DNA from: Novosphingobium sp. ERN07
GTDB lineage: Bacteria > Pseudomonadota > Alphaproteobacteria > Sphingomonadales > Sphingomonadaceae
DNA length: 64,000 bases
Assembly (NCBI RefSeq): GCF_012641335.1
Contig: NZ_JABAID010000001.1
Coordinates: forward strand, 248,001-312,000
Reading direction: 5' to 3'
Below the pieces are notes generated by a model. That model worked only from the letters and a program-made list of their open reading frames with translations. It did no database searches and was not told the DNA's origin. Made by a program: the position numbers and the translations under genes. Below, one piece after another: positions 46,187 through 53,995 of this stretch (its first letter is position 1; every line of letters begins with the position of its first letter).

Positions 46187-46900
46187 TTATGACGAAAGCA
46201 GTTCGTCCACCCATTCAGGCACGATCTGTGTGGCCGGACCAAGCCGGGTTTCGTGAAACCAAGCCGACCCTTGCGAACGTTCGAGATTGAGTTCTAGCGT
46301 CGGCATCCCCAGATCGCGCGCGGTGCGTACAAGGCCCGCTGCCGGATAGACCGCGCCGGATGTTCCGATGGATACGAAGAGATCGGCAGCCGATATCGCC
46401 TGATAAATCTCGTCCATGCGATAGGGCATTTCGCCAAACCACACGATGTCGGGGCGCAACGCAGGTTCCCCGCACGAAGGGCAAGGCGGACGGTCGATCA
46501 GCGGCCCGGTCCAGCGATGGCGCACATCGCAGGCAGTACACCATGCGTTGAGGTGCTCACCATGCATATGCAGCACGTTCAGCGCCCCGCCCCGCTCATG
46601 CAGATCGTCGACATTCTGCGTCACAATCAGAACTTCGCCACCCGCCAACTTCGGCCATTCCCTGTCCAGCCGGGCAAGCGCGATGTGCGCGGCATTGGGC
46701 TGCCGCGTCTGGATCGCCTCGCGCCGCATATCGTAGAATCGCAGCACAAGATCGGGATCGCGGGCAAAGGCTTCGGGCGTGGCCACATCCTCCACCCGGT
46801 GCTGCTCCCACAAGCCGCCCCCTCCGCGAAAGGTGTCGATGCCGGATTCGGCGGAAATTCCGGCTCCGGTGAGGATCACGATATTGCGCGGGCGTTTCAT
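46187..46900 (-). CDS. cobB: NAD-dependent deacylase (sirtuin)
   Basis: 237 residues from ATG 46900 (46909 also possible). It removes acyl groups from lysines using NAD+, controlling acyl-CoA synthetases and other enzymes. Motifs: LTGAGISAESGIDTFRG, TQNVDDLHERGG, the catalytic histidine in HMHGE, a four-cysteine zinc site (CTAC and CPSC), and GTSGAVYPAAG. The Tyr and Arg of FYDMRREAI are the SIRT5-type residues that favour succinyl or malonyl lysine, so it may be a desuccinylase. It is divergent from dapB. Confidence 0.93.
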   Translation of the reverse strand: MKRPRNIVILTGAGISAESGIDTFRGGGGLWEQHRVEDVATPEAFARDPDLVLRFYDMRREAIQTRQPNAAHIALARLDREWPKLAGGEVLIVTQNVDDLHERGGALNVLHMHGEHLNAWCTACDVRHRWTGPLIDRPPCPSCGEPALRPDIVWFGEMPYRMDEIYQAISAADLFVSIGTSGAVYPAAGLVRTARDLGMPTLELNLERSQGSAWFHETRLGPATQIVPEWVDELLSS

Positions 46901-46935
46901 CCCGACCATGAAGCACGCAACGCAAGGGGTAGGCA

Positions 46936-47664
46936 ATGAGCAGAATCGGAATCATCGGCAGCGCAGGGCGCATGGGCAATGCGTTGCAGGCAGCAGTGGC
47001 GGCGGCAGGGCACGACTTTGCCGGCGGTATCGACAAGGGCGGCGATCCCAAGGCACTGGCCCAAGCCGCCGACGTGCTGGTCGATTTCTCCGCTCCGGCT
47101 GCGCTGGAGTTCAATCTCGACGCCGCGATCCACGCAGGCATCCCCATCGTCGTCGGCACCACCGGCCTTGAAGAGCGCCACCACTGGCTGATCGATGCCG
47201 CGGCGGTGAGCATTCCCGTGCTGCAGACCGGCAATACCTCGCTCGGCGTCACGCTGCTCGCCCATCTCGTGCGCGAAGCAGCATCGCGGCTTGGCGATGA
47301 CTGGGACATCGAGATCGTCGAAACCCACCACCGCATGAAAGTGGACGCCCCATCGGGCACCGCCCTGCTGCTGGGCGAAGCCGCGGCCAAGGGGCGCGGC
47401 GTTGCGCTGGCGGACGAAGCCGTGCGCGGGCGCGATGGCATCACCGGCGCGCGCCAAGCCGGCACCATCGGCTTTGCCGCCCTGCGCGGCGGATCGGTGG
47501 CGGGCGACCATTCCGTCCACTTCCTTGCCGACAATGAACGGCTGACCTTTTCCCACCTTGCCGAAAACCGCGCGATCTTTGCCAAGGGCGCAATCCGCGC
47601 GGCCGAATGGATGCTGGGCCAGAAGCCGGGCCGCTACACCATGCCCGAAGTGCTGGGCCTCTGA
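46936..47664 (+). CDS. dapB: 4-hydroxy-tetrahydrodipicolinate reductase
   Basis: NAD(P)H-dependent step in lysine and diaminopimelate synthesis. The 242-residue product has GIIGSAGRMGNALQAAV at the nucleotide site, VVGTTGL, and the substrate motif ETHHRMKVDAPSGTALLLGEA with the catalytic histidine pair, plus AGDHSVHFL. It heads a tight group: dapB stops at 47664 and nth starts at 47666. ATG 46936 lies in the 36-base gap from cobB. Confidence 0.96.
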   Translation: MSRIGIIGSAGRMGNALQAAVAAAGHDFAGGIDKGGDPKALAQAADVLVDFSAPAALEFNLDAAIHAGIPIVVGTTGLEERHHWLIDAAAVSIPVLQTGNTSLGVTLLAHLVREAASRLGDDWDIEIVETHHRMKVDAPSGTALLLGEAAAKGRGVALADEAVRGRDGITGARQAGTIGFAALRGGSVAGDHSVHFLADNERLTFSHLAENRAIFAKGAIRAAEWMLGQKPGRYTMPEVLGL

Positions 47665-47665
47665 C

Positions 47666-48367
47666 GTGAAAAAGGCGGACGTCTTCGAATTCTTCCGCCG
47701 TCTGGCCGAAGCCAACCCCGCGCCCGAAACCGAGCTGGAGTACGGCAACACCTACCAGTTGCTCGTCGCCGTCACGCTTTCCGCGCAGGCAACAGATGTG
47801 GGCGTGAACAAGGCGACGCGCAAACTGTTCGCCATCGTCAAGACACCGCAGGACATGCTCGATCTGGGCGAAGAGGGACTCAAGAGCCATATCAAGACCA
47901 TCGGCCTGTTCAATTCCAAGGCCAAGAACGTGATGGCGATGGCCGAAATCCTTGTGCGCGATCACGGCGGCGAAGTTCCGGCTGATCGTGATCTGCTGAC
48001 CGAACTGCCCGGCGTCGGGCGCAAGACCGCCAACGTGGTGATGAACTGCGCCTTCGGGGCGGAAACCTTTGCCGTGGATACGCACATCTTCCGCGTCGGC
48101 AATCGCACCGGCCTTGCGAAGGGAAAGACGCCGCTCGCCGTTGAGAAAGGACTGGAAAAACACGTCCCCCAGCCCTTCCGCGTGGGCGCACATCACTGGC
48201 TGATCCTGCACGGGCGTTATGTGTGCAAGGCACGCACGCCCGAGTGCTGGCACTGCGGGCTGATTGACCTTTGCGCGTTCAAGGACAAGGTTCTGGAAAA
48301 GGGGGCGAAACCCGCGACGGCAGCGAAAAAGCCCGCCGCGCGCAAACGCAAGGAGAGCATGGCATGA
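47666..48367 (+). CDS. nth: Endonuclease III
   Basis: DNA glycosylase/AP lyase for oxidised pyrimidines. The 233-residue product has TLSAQATDVGVNKAT, the helix-hairpin-helix LPGVGRKTANVV with the catalytic lysine, VDTHIFRVGNRT with the catalytic aspartate, and a C-x6-C-x2-C-x5-C cluster (CKARTPECWHCGLIDLC) for the [4Fe-4S] cluster. A Lys/Ala-rich tail follows. GTG 47666 is one base after the dapB stop. The next gene starts within its stop. Confidence 0.95.
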   Translation: MKKADVFEFFRRLAEANPAPETELEYGNTYQLLVAVTLSAQATDVGVNKATRKLFAIVKTPQDMLDLGEEGLKSHIKTIGLFNSKAKNVMAMAEILVRDHGGEVPADRDLLTELPGVGRKTANVVMNCAFGAETFAVDTHIFRVGNRTGLAKGKTPLAVEKGLEKHVPQPFRVGAHHWLILHGRYVCKARTPECWHCGLIDLCAFKDKVLEKGAKPATAAKKPAARKRKESMA

Positions 48368-48774
48368 AGCGCAAGACTCCGATCCTTCTGACAGGCATCG
48401 CCCTGACCGCAGCGCTGGCGGGTTGCGCCGCCAGCACCTCGCCGGGCAACGATGGCCACCGCAGCGATATCCCCAAAGCAAAGGTCATGGGCAAGGCGGT
48501 CAACTGCCTGCCCATCCAGTCCCTTCGCGAAAGCATTGTCCGCGATGACTGGACCATCGATTTCCGCACCGGTGCAAACACCTGGTATCGCAACAGCCTG
48601 CCCCGCCGCTGCAACGGCTTGGGCTTCGAACGCGCGTTCAGCTACGCCACATCGCAGACGCAGCTCTGCAACGTCGATATCATCACGGTGATTTCGAACA
48701 CCGCCGGGCCGGGACCGATCAATCGCGGATCGTGCGGTCTGGGTGAGTTTACGCCGGTAGAACTGACAAAGTAG
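48364..48774 (+). CDS. Exported lipoprotein of unknown function (DUF6491-like)
   Basis: 136 residues with a lipoprotein signal (LLTGIALTAALAGCAAS; cysteine 21 as the lipid site). The mature part NCLPIQSLRESIVRDDWTIDFRTGANTWYRNSLPRRCNGLGFERAFSYATSQTQLCNVDIITVI has four cysteines and resembles the DUF6491 group, from memory only. ATG overlaps the nth stop as ATGA, so it is translated with nth, though a functional link is not obvious. A REP/MITE-like element begins 23 bases after its stop. Confidence 0.75.
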   Translation: MKRKTPILLTGIALTAALAGCAASTSPGNDGHRSDIPKAKVMGKAVNCLPIQSLRESIVRDDWTIDFRTGANTWYRNSLPRRCNGLGFERAFSYATSQTQLCNVDIITVISNTAGPGPINRGSCGLGEFTPVELTK

Positions 48775-48796
48775 GCCTGCCCCTACAATCCGCATT

Positions 48797-48891
48797 CGTC
48801 ACCCCCGCGAAGGCGGGGGCCCAGCTCCAAAGACGTCGTCGCCACGCGACGGCAATATGGTCGCTGGATTCCCGCCTGCGCGGGAATGACG
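48797..48891. repeat. REP/MITE-like element, copy A
   Basis: 95 bases with near-perfect ends: CGTCACCCCCGCG at the left and CGCGGGAATGACG at the right (11 of 13 complementary). Inside are two hairpins, CCCCCGC/GCGGGGG and TCCCGC/GCGGGA. This is the widespread sphingomonad REP-doublet type. Copy B lies at 50364-50452, on the other side of the transporter gene. Confidence 0.7.
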
Positions 48892-48900
48892 AGCGTTATC

Positions 48901-50220
48901 TCAATTCTCGAAGTTCGCCGGATCAAGGTTCAGCCCCGCACGCCCATCTGCCGCCGTATGCGCGGGCGCGTGCGCCGGCTCCGCATCTGGGTCCATCGGC
49001 GGCTGCAGCATCCCTTCCCACTTGGTAATGACCGAAGTGGCCACCGCATTGCCAACCACATTGGTGGCCGACCGCCCCATATCGAGGAAGTGATCCACCC
49101 CCAGCACCAGCGCAATGCCTTCCACCGGCAGGCCGAACTGGCTGAGCGTGGCCGCGATCACCACAAGGCTGGCGCGCGGCACCCCGGCAATGCCCTTTGA
49201 CGTGACCATCAGCGTCAGCAGCATCACGATCTGGCTGCTCACTGGCAGTTCGATGCCATAGGCCTGCGCGATGAACATCGCCGCAAAGCTGGTGTAGATC
49301 ATCGACCCATCAAGGTTGAAGCTATACCCCAGCGGCAGCACGAAGCCCGAAATGCGACGCGGCACGCCGAACCGGTCCAATTGCTCGAACAGCTTGGGCA
49401 ACGCCGCTTCGGAACTCGCCGTGGTATAGGCCAACAGCAGCGGCTCGCGGATATAGCGGATCAGCGTGAAAATCCGCCCGCGCAGGAAAATCGCACCTGC
49501 CCCCAGCAACACGGCCCACAGGATCACCATCGCCAGATAGAACGAACCGACCAGCTTGCCATAGGTCAGGATGATCCCCAGCCCGCGCACCGCGATCACC
49601 GATGAAATCGCGCCAAACACCGCAAACGGGGCAAAGCGCATGACATAGCCGGTGATCGTCAGCATGATCTGCGCCAAAGCCTCGGCCCCGCGCACCAGAG
49701 GCGCGCCCTTTTCGCCCACGGCAGACAGCGCGATGCCGACAAACAGCGAGAACACCAGCACCTGCAGGATATCGTTCTTCGCCATCGCCTCGATCGGGCT
49801 GGCCGGGAAGACCGACAGCACAAAGTGGCGGAACGTGAAGTCGCCCGTCGCTAGCTCGCCCAGATCCCCGGTAGCCGTAAGCTCCAGCCCCACCCCCGGC
49901 TTCAGCAGGTTGACCAGAATCAGGCCCAAGCTGATCGACACGAAGCTGAACGTGATGAACCACGCCAGCGACCGCCCCCCAATCCGCCCCAGCGCCGCAC
50001 TATCGCCCATCGAAGCGATGCCGGTGACGATGGTCGCCAGCACCAGCGGCGCAACGATCATCTTGATCAGCCGCAGGAACACATCGGGCAACAGCTTCAG
50101 CGTATCGGCCACATAGGCCAGCGTCGCATCGCCCTTCGGATACGACACATTCAGCGCGTAACCGACGACGATGCCCAGCACCATGCCGATCAGGATGTAG
50201 AGAGTAAGGCGCCTGGCCAA
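48901..50220 (-). CDS. Dicarboxylate/amino-acid:cation symporter (DctA/GltP type)
   Basis: 439 residues, about 8 helices and two re-entrant hairpins. Signatures are TTASSEAALPKLFEQLDRF (HP1 serine-rich tip), LPLGYSFNLDGSMIY (NxDG), MVTSKGIAGVPRASLVV (HP2) and GVDHFLDMGRSATNVVGNAVA. It is a sodium- or proton-coupled importer of C4-dicarboxylates or glutamate/aspartate; which one is not clear. TTG 50220 is used with GGGAG before it. The C-terminal tail is Pro/Ala-rich. It is bracketed by two REP/MITE-like elements. Confidence 0.9.
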   Translation of the reverse strand: MARRLTLYILIGMVLGIVVGYALNVSYPKGDATLAYVADTLKLLPDVFLRLIKMIVAPLVLATIVTGIASMGDSAALGRIGGRSLAWFITFSFVSISLGLILVNLLKPGVGLELTATGDLGELATGDFTFRHFVLSVFPASPIEAMAKNDILQVLVFSLFVGIALSAVGEKGAPLVRGAEALAQIMLTITGYVMRFAPFAVFGAISSVIAVRGLGIILTYGKLVGSFYLAMVILWAVLLGAGAIFLRGRIFTLIRYIREPLLLAYTTASSEAALPKLFEQLDRFGVPRRISGFVLPLGYSFNLDGSMIYTSFAAMFIAQAYGIELPVSSQIVMLLTLMVTSKGIAGVPRASLVVIAATLSQFGLPVEGIALVLGVDHFLDMGRSATNVVGNAVATSVITKWEGMLQPPMDPDAEPAHAPAHTAADGRAGLNLDPANFEN

Positions 50221-50363
50221 GAACTGTGCTCCCGCAATTTTGTTGCGAGAGAGACTAACGGCGTTTCACGACAGGCTCAACCGTTGAGGGGGAGTTTATG
50301 GTTGGGTGTGCCCAGCATAGACCGATTGGCAATTATCCCGTTCGCAACCCCCCACCCCAACAT

Positions 50364-50452
50364 CGTCATGCTGAACTTGTTTCAGCATCCATTGTGCCAA
50401 GCAAACGGCGTCTTGTTATGAGAAATGGTCCCCGGCCTTCGCCGGGGTGACG
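50364..50452. repeat. REP/MITE-like element, copy B
   Basis: 89 bases with CGTCATGCTGA at the left and GGGTGACG at the right, two internal hairpins (ATGCTGAA/TTTCAGCAT and CCCCGGC/GCCGGGG). Its right end overlaps the sequence read as the last codons of the broken parE, so the element has replaced the rest of that gene. Confidence 0.65.
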
Positions 50453-50532
50453 AAAATGTAGAGGCTGGAGGCTAATCGCGTAGCTGCCAAAAGATCGTCG
50501 GTGGCTGCTTGCGTAAATCGATACGATGGCAC
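50416..50532 (-). pseudogene. parE: Truncated ParE toxin remnant
   Basis: Directly after the parD stop, GTG 50532 opens VPSYRFTQAATDDLLAATRLASS, which resembles the start of ParE/RelE toxins (aromatic-Arg-hydrophobic start, then an A..DL helix). After about 26 codons the frame runs into the REP element and stops at 50416, giving only 38 codons against the usual ~95-100. The toxin is broken while the antitoxin remains intact. The match to ParE is by pattern only. Confidence 0.6.
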
Positions 50533-50533
50533 A

Positions 50534-50779
50534 TCAGGCGTTCATTCCGGCTTGCTTCAAGGCAAGAGCGCGAATGTCACGCATCGTCAGGTCACTTATG
50601 CCGCTGGGCCGCGCTTCATCGACAAGTCGCTGCATCCGGGCGATCTTGTCCCCGCGCTCCTGCTCCCGCCGGATCAGATTGCGCACATAATCGCTGACAT
50701 TGCTGTAGCGGCCTGTCTCAGCCTGCGCTTCCACCCATTGCTTCATGGGATCTGGCAGAGAAATATTCATGGTTGCCAT
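50534..50779 (-). CDS. parD: ParD-type antitoxin (ribbon-helix-helix)
   Basis: 81 residues from ATG 50779 (50770 possible). The N-terminus MATMNISLPDPMKQWVEAQAETGRYSNVSDYVRNLIRREQERGDKIARMQRLVDEA is a typical ParD RHH domain plus helix, and the C-terminus (ISDLTMRDIRALALKQAG) is the part that normally wraps the toxin. It should repress its own promoter. The gene overlaps nothing and precedes the broken parE by one base. A dyad and a TTGACA box lie upstream. Confidence 0.85.
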   Translation of the reverse strand: MATMNISLPDPMKQWVEAQAETGRYSNVSDYVRNLIRREQERGDKIARMQRLVDEARPSGISDLTMRDIRALALKQAGMNA

Positions 50780-50791
50780 CTTCAAGCCTGA

Positions 50792-50829
50792 TTGCCGGAA
50801 ATATGGTGTATTCTGGCAAAGTTTGTCAA
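50792..50829 (-). promoter_or_regulatory. parD promoter and operator
   Basis: On the minus strand TTGACA (50824-50829) is followed after 18 bases by CATATT (50800-50805). An imperfect dyad, TTGCCAGAATA and TATTTCCGGCAA (50792-50819), covers the -10 box, the expected layout for ParD autoregulation. Confidence 0.55.
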
Positions 50830-50960
50830 GCTTGCGATGGAGGCAGAGAGATTGACTAAGTCGACAGCGTAGGCACAAAATTGTTGTAAATTAAGTAATT
50901 CTGGAATTATCTTTGAACGTCTATGGCGATCCGTTTCTCAGCCTAGTGGGTCCTCAAATT

Positions 50961-51998
50961 ATGGTAGAAAATGGAGACAAAAAGCCAAAATCGGAGGATT
51001 CATTTAAATACTCTAGTGAGTATTTTAACTACCACAGAAATACGATGGTATTTTTCTCGCTTTGCTGCTTGATGTCAATTTTCGGCTTAACCCCGTCATT
51101 TAAAGAGTTTTTGACTGAAGAGTCAGCAAAGAATAGCGCCATATTTATACCAATTATTTTATTTGCGTGCGGCGCATATTCTATATTGATGTTCATCCCC
51201 GAATGGATGGAGTGTGCCAAACCACATAGAGCCAATCAACGAAATTTCGTAGAAAAAGTAGATTTATCCGTAGAAGAAAGCATCAATTTAATTCGATCTT
51301 CAAAAGACAATATTGAGACATTTAGAAGCCTATTTGAAAATTTGAAAGAGCAGTTGGAGTTAGACAAAAAGCAGTTGACGATGGCTTTGCATTTTGAGTT
51401 CTTCTCCATCGCAAAATCTGCGGTGAACACATTGAATGATAACGGAATGCCGGAGTTGGCTATGAGCATAGATGATGTTCAAAGTCTTTGTGACTCCGAT
51501 CCAGGCCCTCTTTTCTCTGAATTAGTTGCGATGGGGCTTACGGAAGAACAGGCGGAACTTGCTCATCAAAGATGGCAGCAATACGCAAAACCGCACATCG
51601 CAAGATTAGACAATGCTTGGCAAAACCTTCAACAGAAGATCGATGAGGCAAATCAGGAGAATGATCATAACTCCATGATTATCAATCAACGGATAACTGA
51701 TATGCAGAGTAACATGAGTCAAAATATCGAAAGAACTACATTATACACAAAATCTCTAGACTCATTATCTGACAGGCTGAATGATATTTTAGGATTGTTT
51801 AAAAACGCAAAGAAATTTGCAAGAAAAGATGAAAAATCAATATTCATCAAAACGGATATAGGCGGAATATGGATGACGTCGGCCGCAGCTATTTTTGCTT
51901 TTTTTGGAATTATAAAGTTTTACTATGACTATTTTAGCTCTACATGCCTTGCAAACTTTATTTGCACGGCTAAGAACTATATCGCTATCAGCCCGTAA
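50961..51998 (+). CDS. AT-rich orphan membrane coiled-coil protein
   Basis: 345 residues from ATG 50961 (TTG 50913 would add 16). Codons are rich in AGA, ATA and TTA, and the whole stretch from about 50.8 to 52.0 kb is clearly AT-rich against its GC-rich neighbours. Two membrane segments lie near residues 28-45 and 58-80, a long helical cytoplasmic region (about 100-300, with IDEANQENDHNSMIINQRITDMQSN) looks like a coiled coil, and a third segment lies near 306-325. No known motif recognised. It sits between the broken parDE pair and aroC; transfer from a low-GC donor is likely. Could be a defence or phage-related protein. Confidence 0.65.
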   Translation: MVENGDKKPKSEDSFKYSSEYFNYHRNTMVFFSLCCLMSIFGLTPSFKEFLTEESAKNSAIFIPIILFACGAYSILMFIPEWMECAKPHRANQRNFVEKVDLSVEESINLIRSSKDNIETFRSLFENLKEQLELDKKQLTMALHFEFFSIAKSAVNTLNDNGMPELAMSIDDVQSLCDSDPGPLFSELVAMGLTEEQAELAHQRWQQYAKPHIARLDNAWQNLQQKIDEANQENDHNSMIINQRITDMQSNMSQNIERTTLYTKSLDSLSDRLNDILGLFKNAKKFARKDEKSIFIKTDIGGIWMTSAAAIFAFFGIIKFYYDYFSSTCLANFICTAKNYIAISP

Positions 51999-52059
51999 AT
52001 TCACAGTTTGGGTACATACGCAACAAACTCCGGAACTCAGCGTCCCGCCACCTCACCCC

Positions 52060-53127
52060 TCACCCACACTGCCCCCGATGCAACAGCTTCTGATCGGCCA
52101 GCACCAAGGCCATCATCGCTTCCACCACCGGTACGCCGCGAATGCCGACGCAGGGGTCGTGGCGGCCCCTGGTGAACAGTTCGGTCGCCTCCCCTTCCCG
52201 CGTGATCGTGGGCATGGGGGTGAGGATCGAGGAGGTGGGTTTGAAGGCCACGCGCACGCTCACCGGCTGTCCGGTGGAAATGCCGCCCGCGATGCCGCCC
52301 GCGTGGTTGGCGAGGAATTCCGGGCCTGCTGAACCGGGCCGCATCGGATCGGCGTTGCCTTCGCCGGTGTTGCGTGCGGCGGCGAAGCCATCGCCGATTT
52401 CCACGCCCTTCACCGCATTGATGCCCATCATCGCGTGGGCGAGTTCAGCGTCCAACTTGGCATAGAGCGGCGCGCCCCAGCCTGCCGGAACCCCCGTGGC
52501 CACGCATTCCACCACCGCGCCCAGCGAGGAGCCGGATTTGCGCGCCTCGTCTACCAGCGCTTCCCAACGCGCCGCCGCCTGCGCATCGGGGCAGAAGAAG
52601 GGGTTGCGGCTGATCTCTGCTTCATCGAAGCGCGCCATATCGATGGCATCGCCGCCGATTTCGCTCACCCACGCCAGAATCTTCACTTCGGGCAGCACCA
52701 GTCGCGCCACGCCGCCTGCGGCCACCCGCGCCGCCGTCTCACGCGCCGAGGATCGCCCGCCGCCGCGATAATCGCGGAAACCATACTTCGCGTCATAGGC
52801 ATAGTCGGCATGGCCGGGGCGATAGGCCTTGGCGACATCGCCATAGTCCTTTGACCGCTGATCCACATTCTCGATCATCAGGCTGATCGGCGTGCCGGTG
52901 GTGCGCCCTTCGAACACGCCGGAAAGAATGCGGACCTGATCCGGCTCCTGCCGCTGCGTGGTGAAGCGTGATTGGCCGGGACGGCGCGCATCAAGGAAAG
53001 GCTGGATATCCGCCTCGCTCAATGCCAGCCCCGGAGGGCAACCATCAACCACCGCGCCAAGCGCCGGCCCGTGGCTCTCGCCCCAGGTAGTGAAACGGAA
53101 AAGGTGACCGAAGCTGTTCAGGCTCAT
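52060..53127 (-). CDS. aroC: Chorismate synthase
   Basis: Last shikimate-pathway step, making chorismate from EPSP with reduced FMN. The 355-residue product has [61 protein letters not shown], and [19 protein letters not shown], all chorismate synthase signatures. ATG 53127 is chosen over the longer frame because [10 protein letters not shown] is the family N-terminus. It converges with the AT-rich orphan gene. Confidence 0.97.
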   Translation of the reverse strand: MSLNSFGHLFRFTTWGESHGPALGAVVDGCPPGLALSEADIQPFLDARRPGQSRFTTQRQEPDQVRILSGVFEGRTTGTPISLMIENVDQRSKDYGDVAKAYRPGHADYAYDAKYGFRDYRGGGRSSARETAARVAAGGVARLVLPEVKILAWVSEIGGDAIDMARFDEAEISRNPFFCPDAQAAARWEALVDEARKSGSSLGAVVECVATGVPAGWGAPLYAKLDAELAHAMMGINAVKGVEIGDGFAAARNTGEGNADPMRPGSAGPEFLANHAGGIAGGISTGQPVSVRVAFKPTSSILTPMPTITREGEATELFTRGRHDPCVGIRGVPVVEAMMALVLADQKLLHRGQCG

Positions 53128-53187
53128 GCAGTGCCTTTGTCGCAATAGGACATGAATGTCCACAGTTCCGGGCAAACGGCGTCAAAG

Positions 53188-53211
53188 CCCCCTCCTCTTC
53201 AGAGGAGGGGG
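53188..53211. repeat. REP-like palindrome
   Basis: CCCCCTCCTCT-TC-AGAGGAGGGGG, an 11-base perfect dyad followed by TTGGGGGTGG. It lies between aroC and the ABM-type gene and looks like a common sphingomonad repeat. Confidence 0.55.
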
Positions 53212-53246
53212 TTGGGGGTGGTGCTTTTCCACGCTAGAGACACCCC

Positions 53247-53558
53247 ATGTTCCTCGTCGTCTTCCGCAATCGCAAACGCGCCGATATCGATACCTCAGCC
53301 TATGCGCGCGATGCCGATGCGATGGCGCAACTGGCGGCGGAGCAACCAGGCTATCTCGGCTTCAAATCCTACACCGCAGATGATGGCGAAGTGATCGCCC
53401 TGTCCGAATGGGCGGACGAGGCAGCGGCGCTGGCTTGGCGGCGCGTGGCGCATCATGCTGAAATACAAGGCAAAGGCCGCGCCGAATACTACGAAAGCTA
53501 CACCCTGTTCGCGGGAACGCCAACGCGGGTGCATCACTTCAATCGGGACGAGCGATGA
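53247..53558 (+). CDS. ABM-domain (antibiotic biosynthesis monooxygenase-like) protein
   Basis: 103 residues. The fold signature is MFLVVFRNRKRADIDTSAYARDADAMAQLAAEQPGYLGFKSYTADDGEVIALSEWADEAAALAWRRVAHHAEIQGKGRAEYYESYTLF, matching small dimeric ABM proteins that include heme-degrading and cofactor-free monooxygenases. No heme-ligand set can be confirmed. It overlaps the next gene by four bases (ATGA), so the pair is co-translated. Confidence 0.8.
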   Translation: MFLVVFRNRKRADIDTSAYARDADAMAQLAAEQPGYLGFKSYTADDGEVIALSEWADEAAALAWRRVAHHAEIQGKGRAEYYESYTLFAGTPTRVHHFNRDER

Positions 53559-53902
53559 CCATTACAGTTTACGGCATTCCCAATTGCGACACCGTGAAGA
53601 AGGCGCGCAACTGGCTGGATTCCAAAGGAATTGCCTACACCTTCCACGATTACAAAAAGCAGGGTGCGGACCCGGCGCGCATCGCGCAGTGGATTGCCGC
53701 CGCCGGGTTGGACAAAGTGGTCAACAAGGCCGGGACGACATATCGCAAGCTGGATGACGCGCAGAAGGCAGCGCTGGGTGGCGATGCGGCTCCGGCGGTT
53801 TTGGCCGAGCATAGTTCGGTGATCAAACGGCCGATTTTGGAGCATCCGAATGGACTGCTCGTAGGGTTCAAACAGGAGCAGTGGGAAGGCGCTTTGACGT
53901 GA
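53555..53902 (+). CDS. ArsC/Spx-like reductase (YffB type)
   Basis: 115 residues with the thioredoxin-fold start VYGIPNCDTVKKARNWLD (single Cys in CDTVKK) and SSVIKRPILEHPNGLLVGFK, typical of YffB and arsenate reductase-like proteins. The single active cysteine fits a glutaredoxin- or Spx-like role rather than a full ArsC. Co-translated with the ABM protein. Substrate is unknown. Confidence 0.85.
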   Translation: MTITVYGIPNCDTVKKARNWLDSKGIAYTFHDYKKQGADPARIAQWIAAAGLDKVVNKAGTTYRKLDDAQKAALGGDAAPAVLAEHSSVIKRPILEHPNGLLVGFKQEQWEGALT

Positions 53903-53914
53903 TCTTGCGCGGCT

Positions 53915-53948
53915 TAGGTGCATCTAGGTGCTTCTAGGTGCAGTTCAG
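53915..53948. repeat. Decamer repeat array, matches the end of mipZ
   Basis: Three tandem copies of TAGGTGCNTC (53915, 53925, 53935). The part 53925-53948 is the exact reverse complement of 24240-24263 at the 3' end of mipZ. No gene covers it; the pnuC start lies 48 bases on. Confidence 0.55.
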
Positions 53949-53995
53949 AAACACGCCCGGATCGTGACCAATTTTCGGCCTTTGGAGCGGCATTG

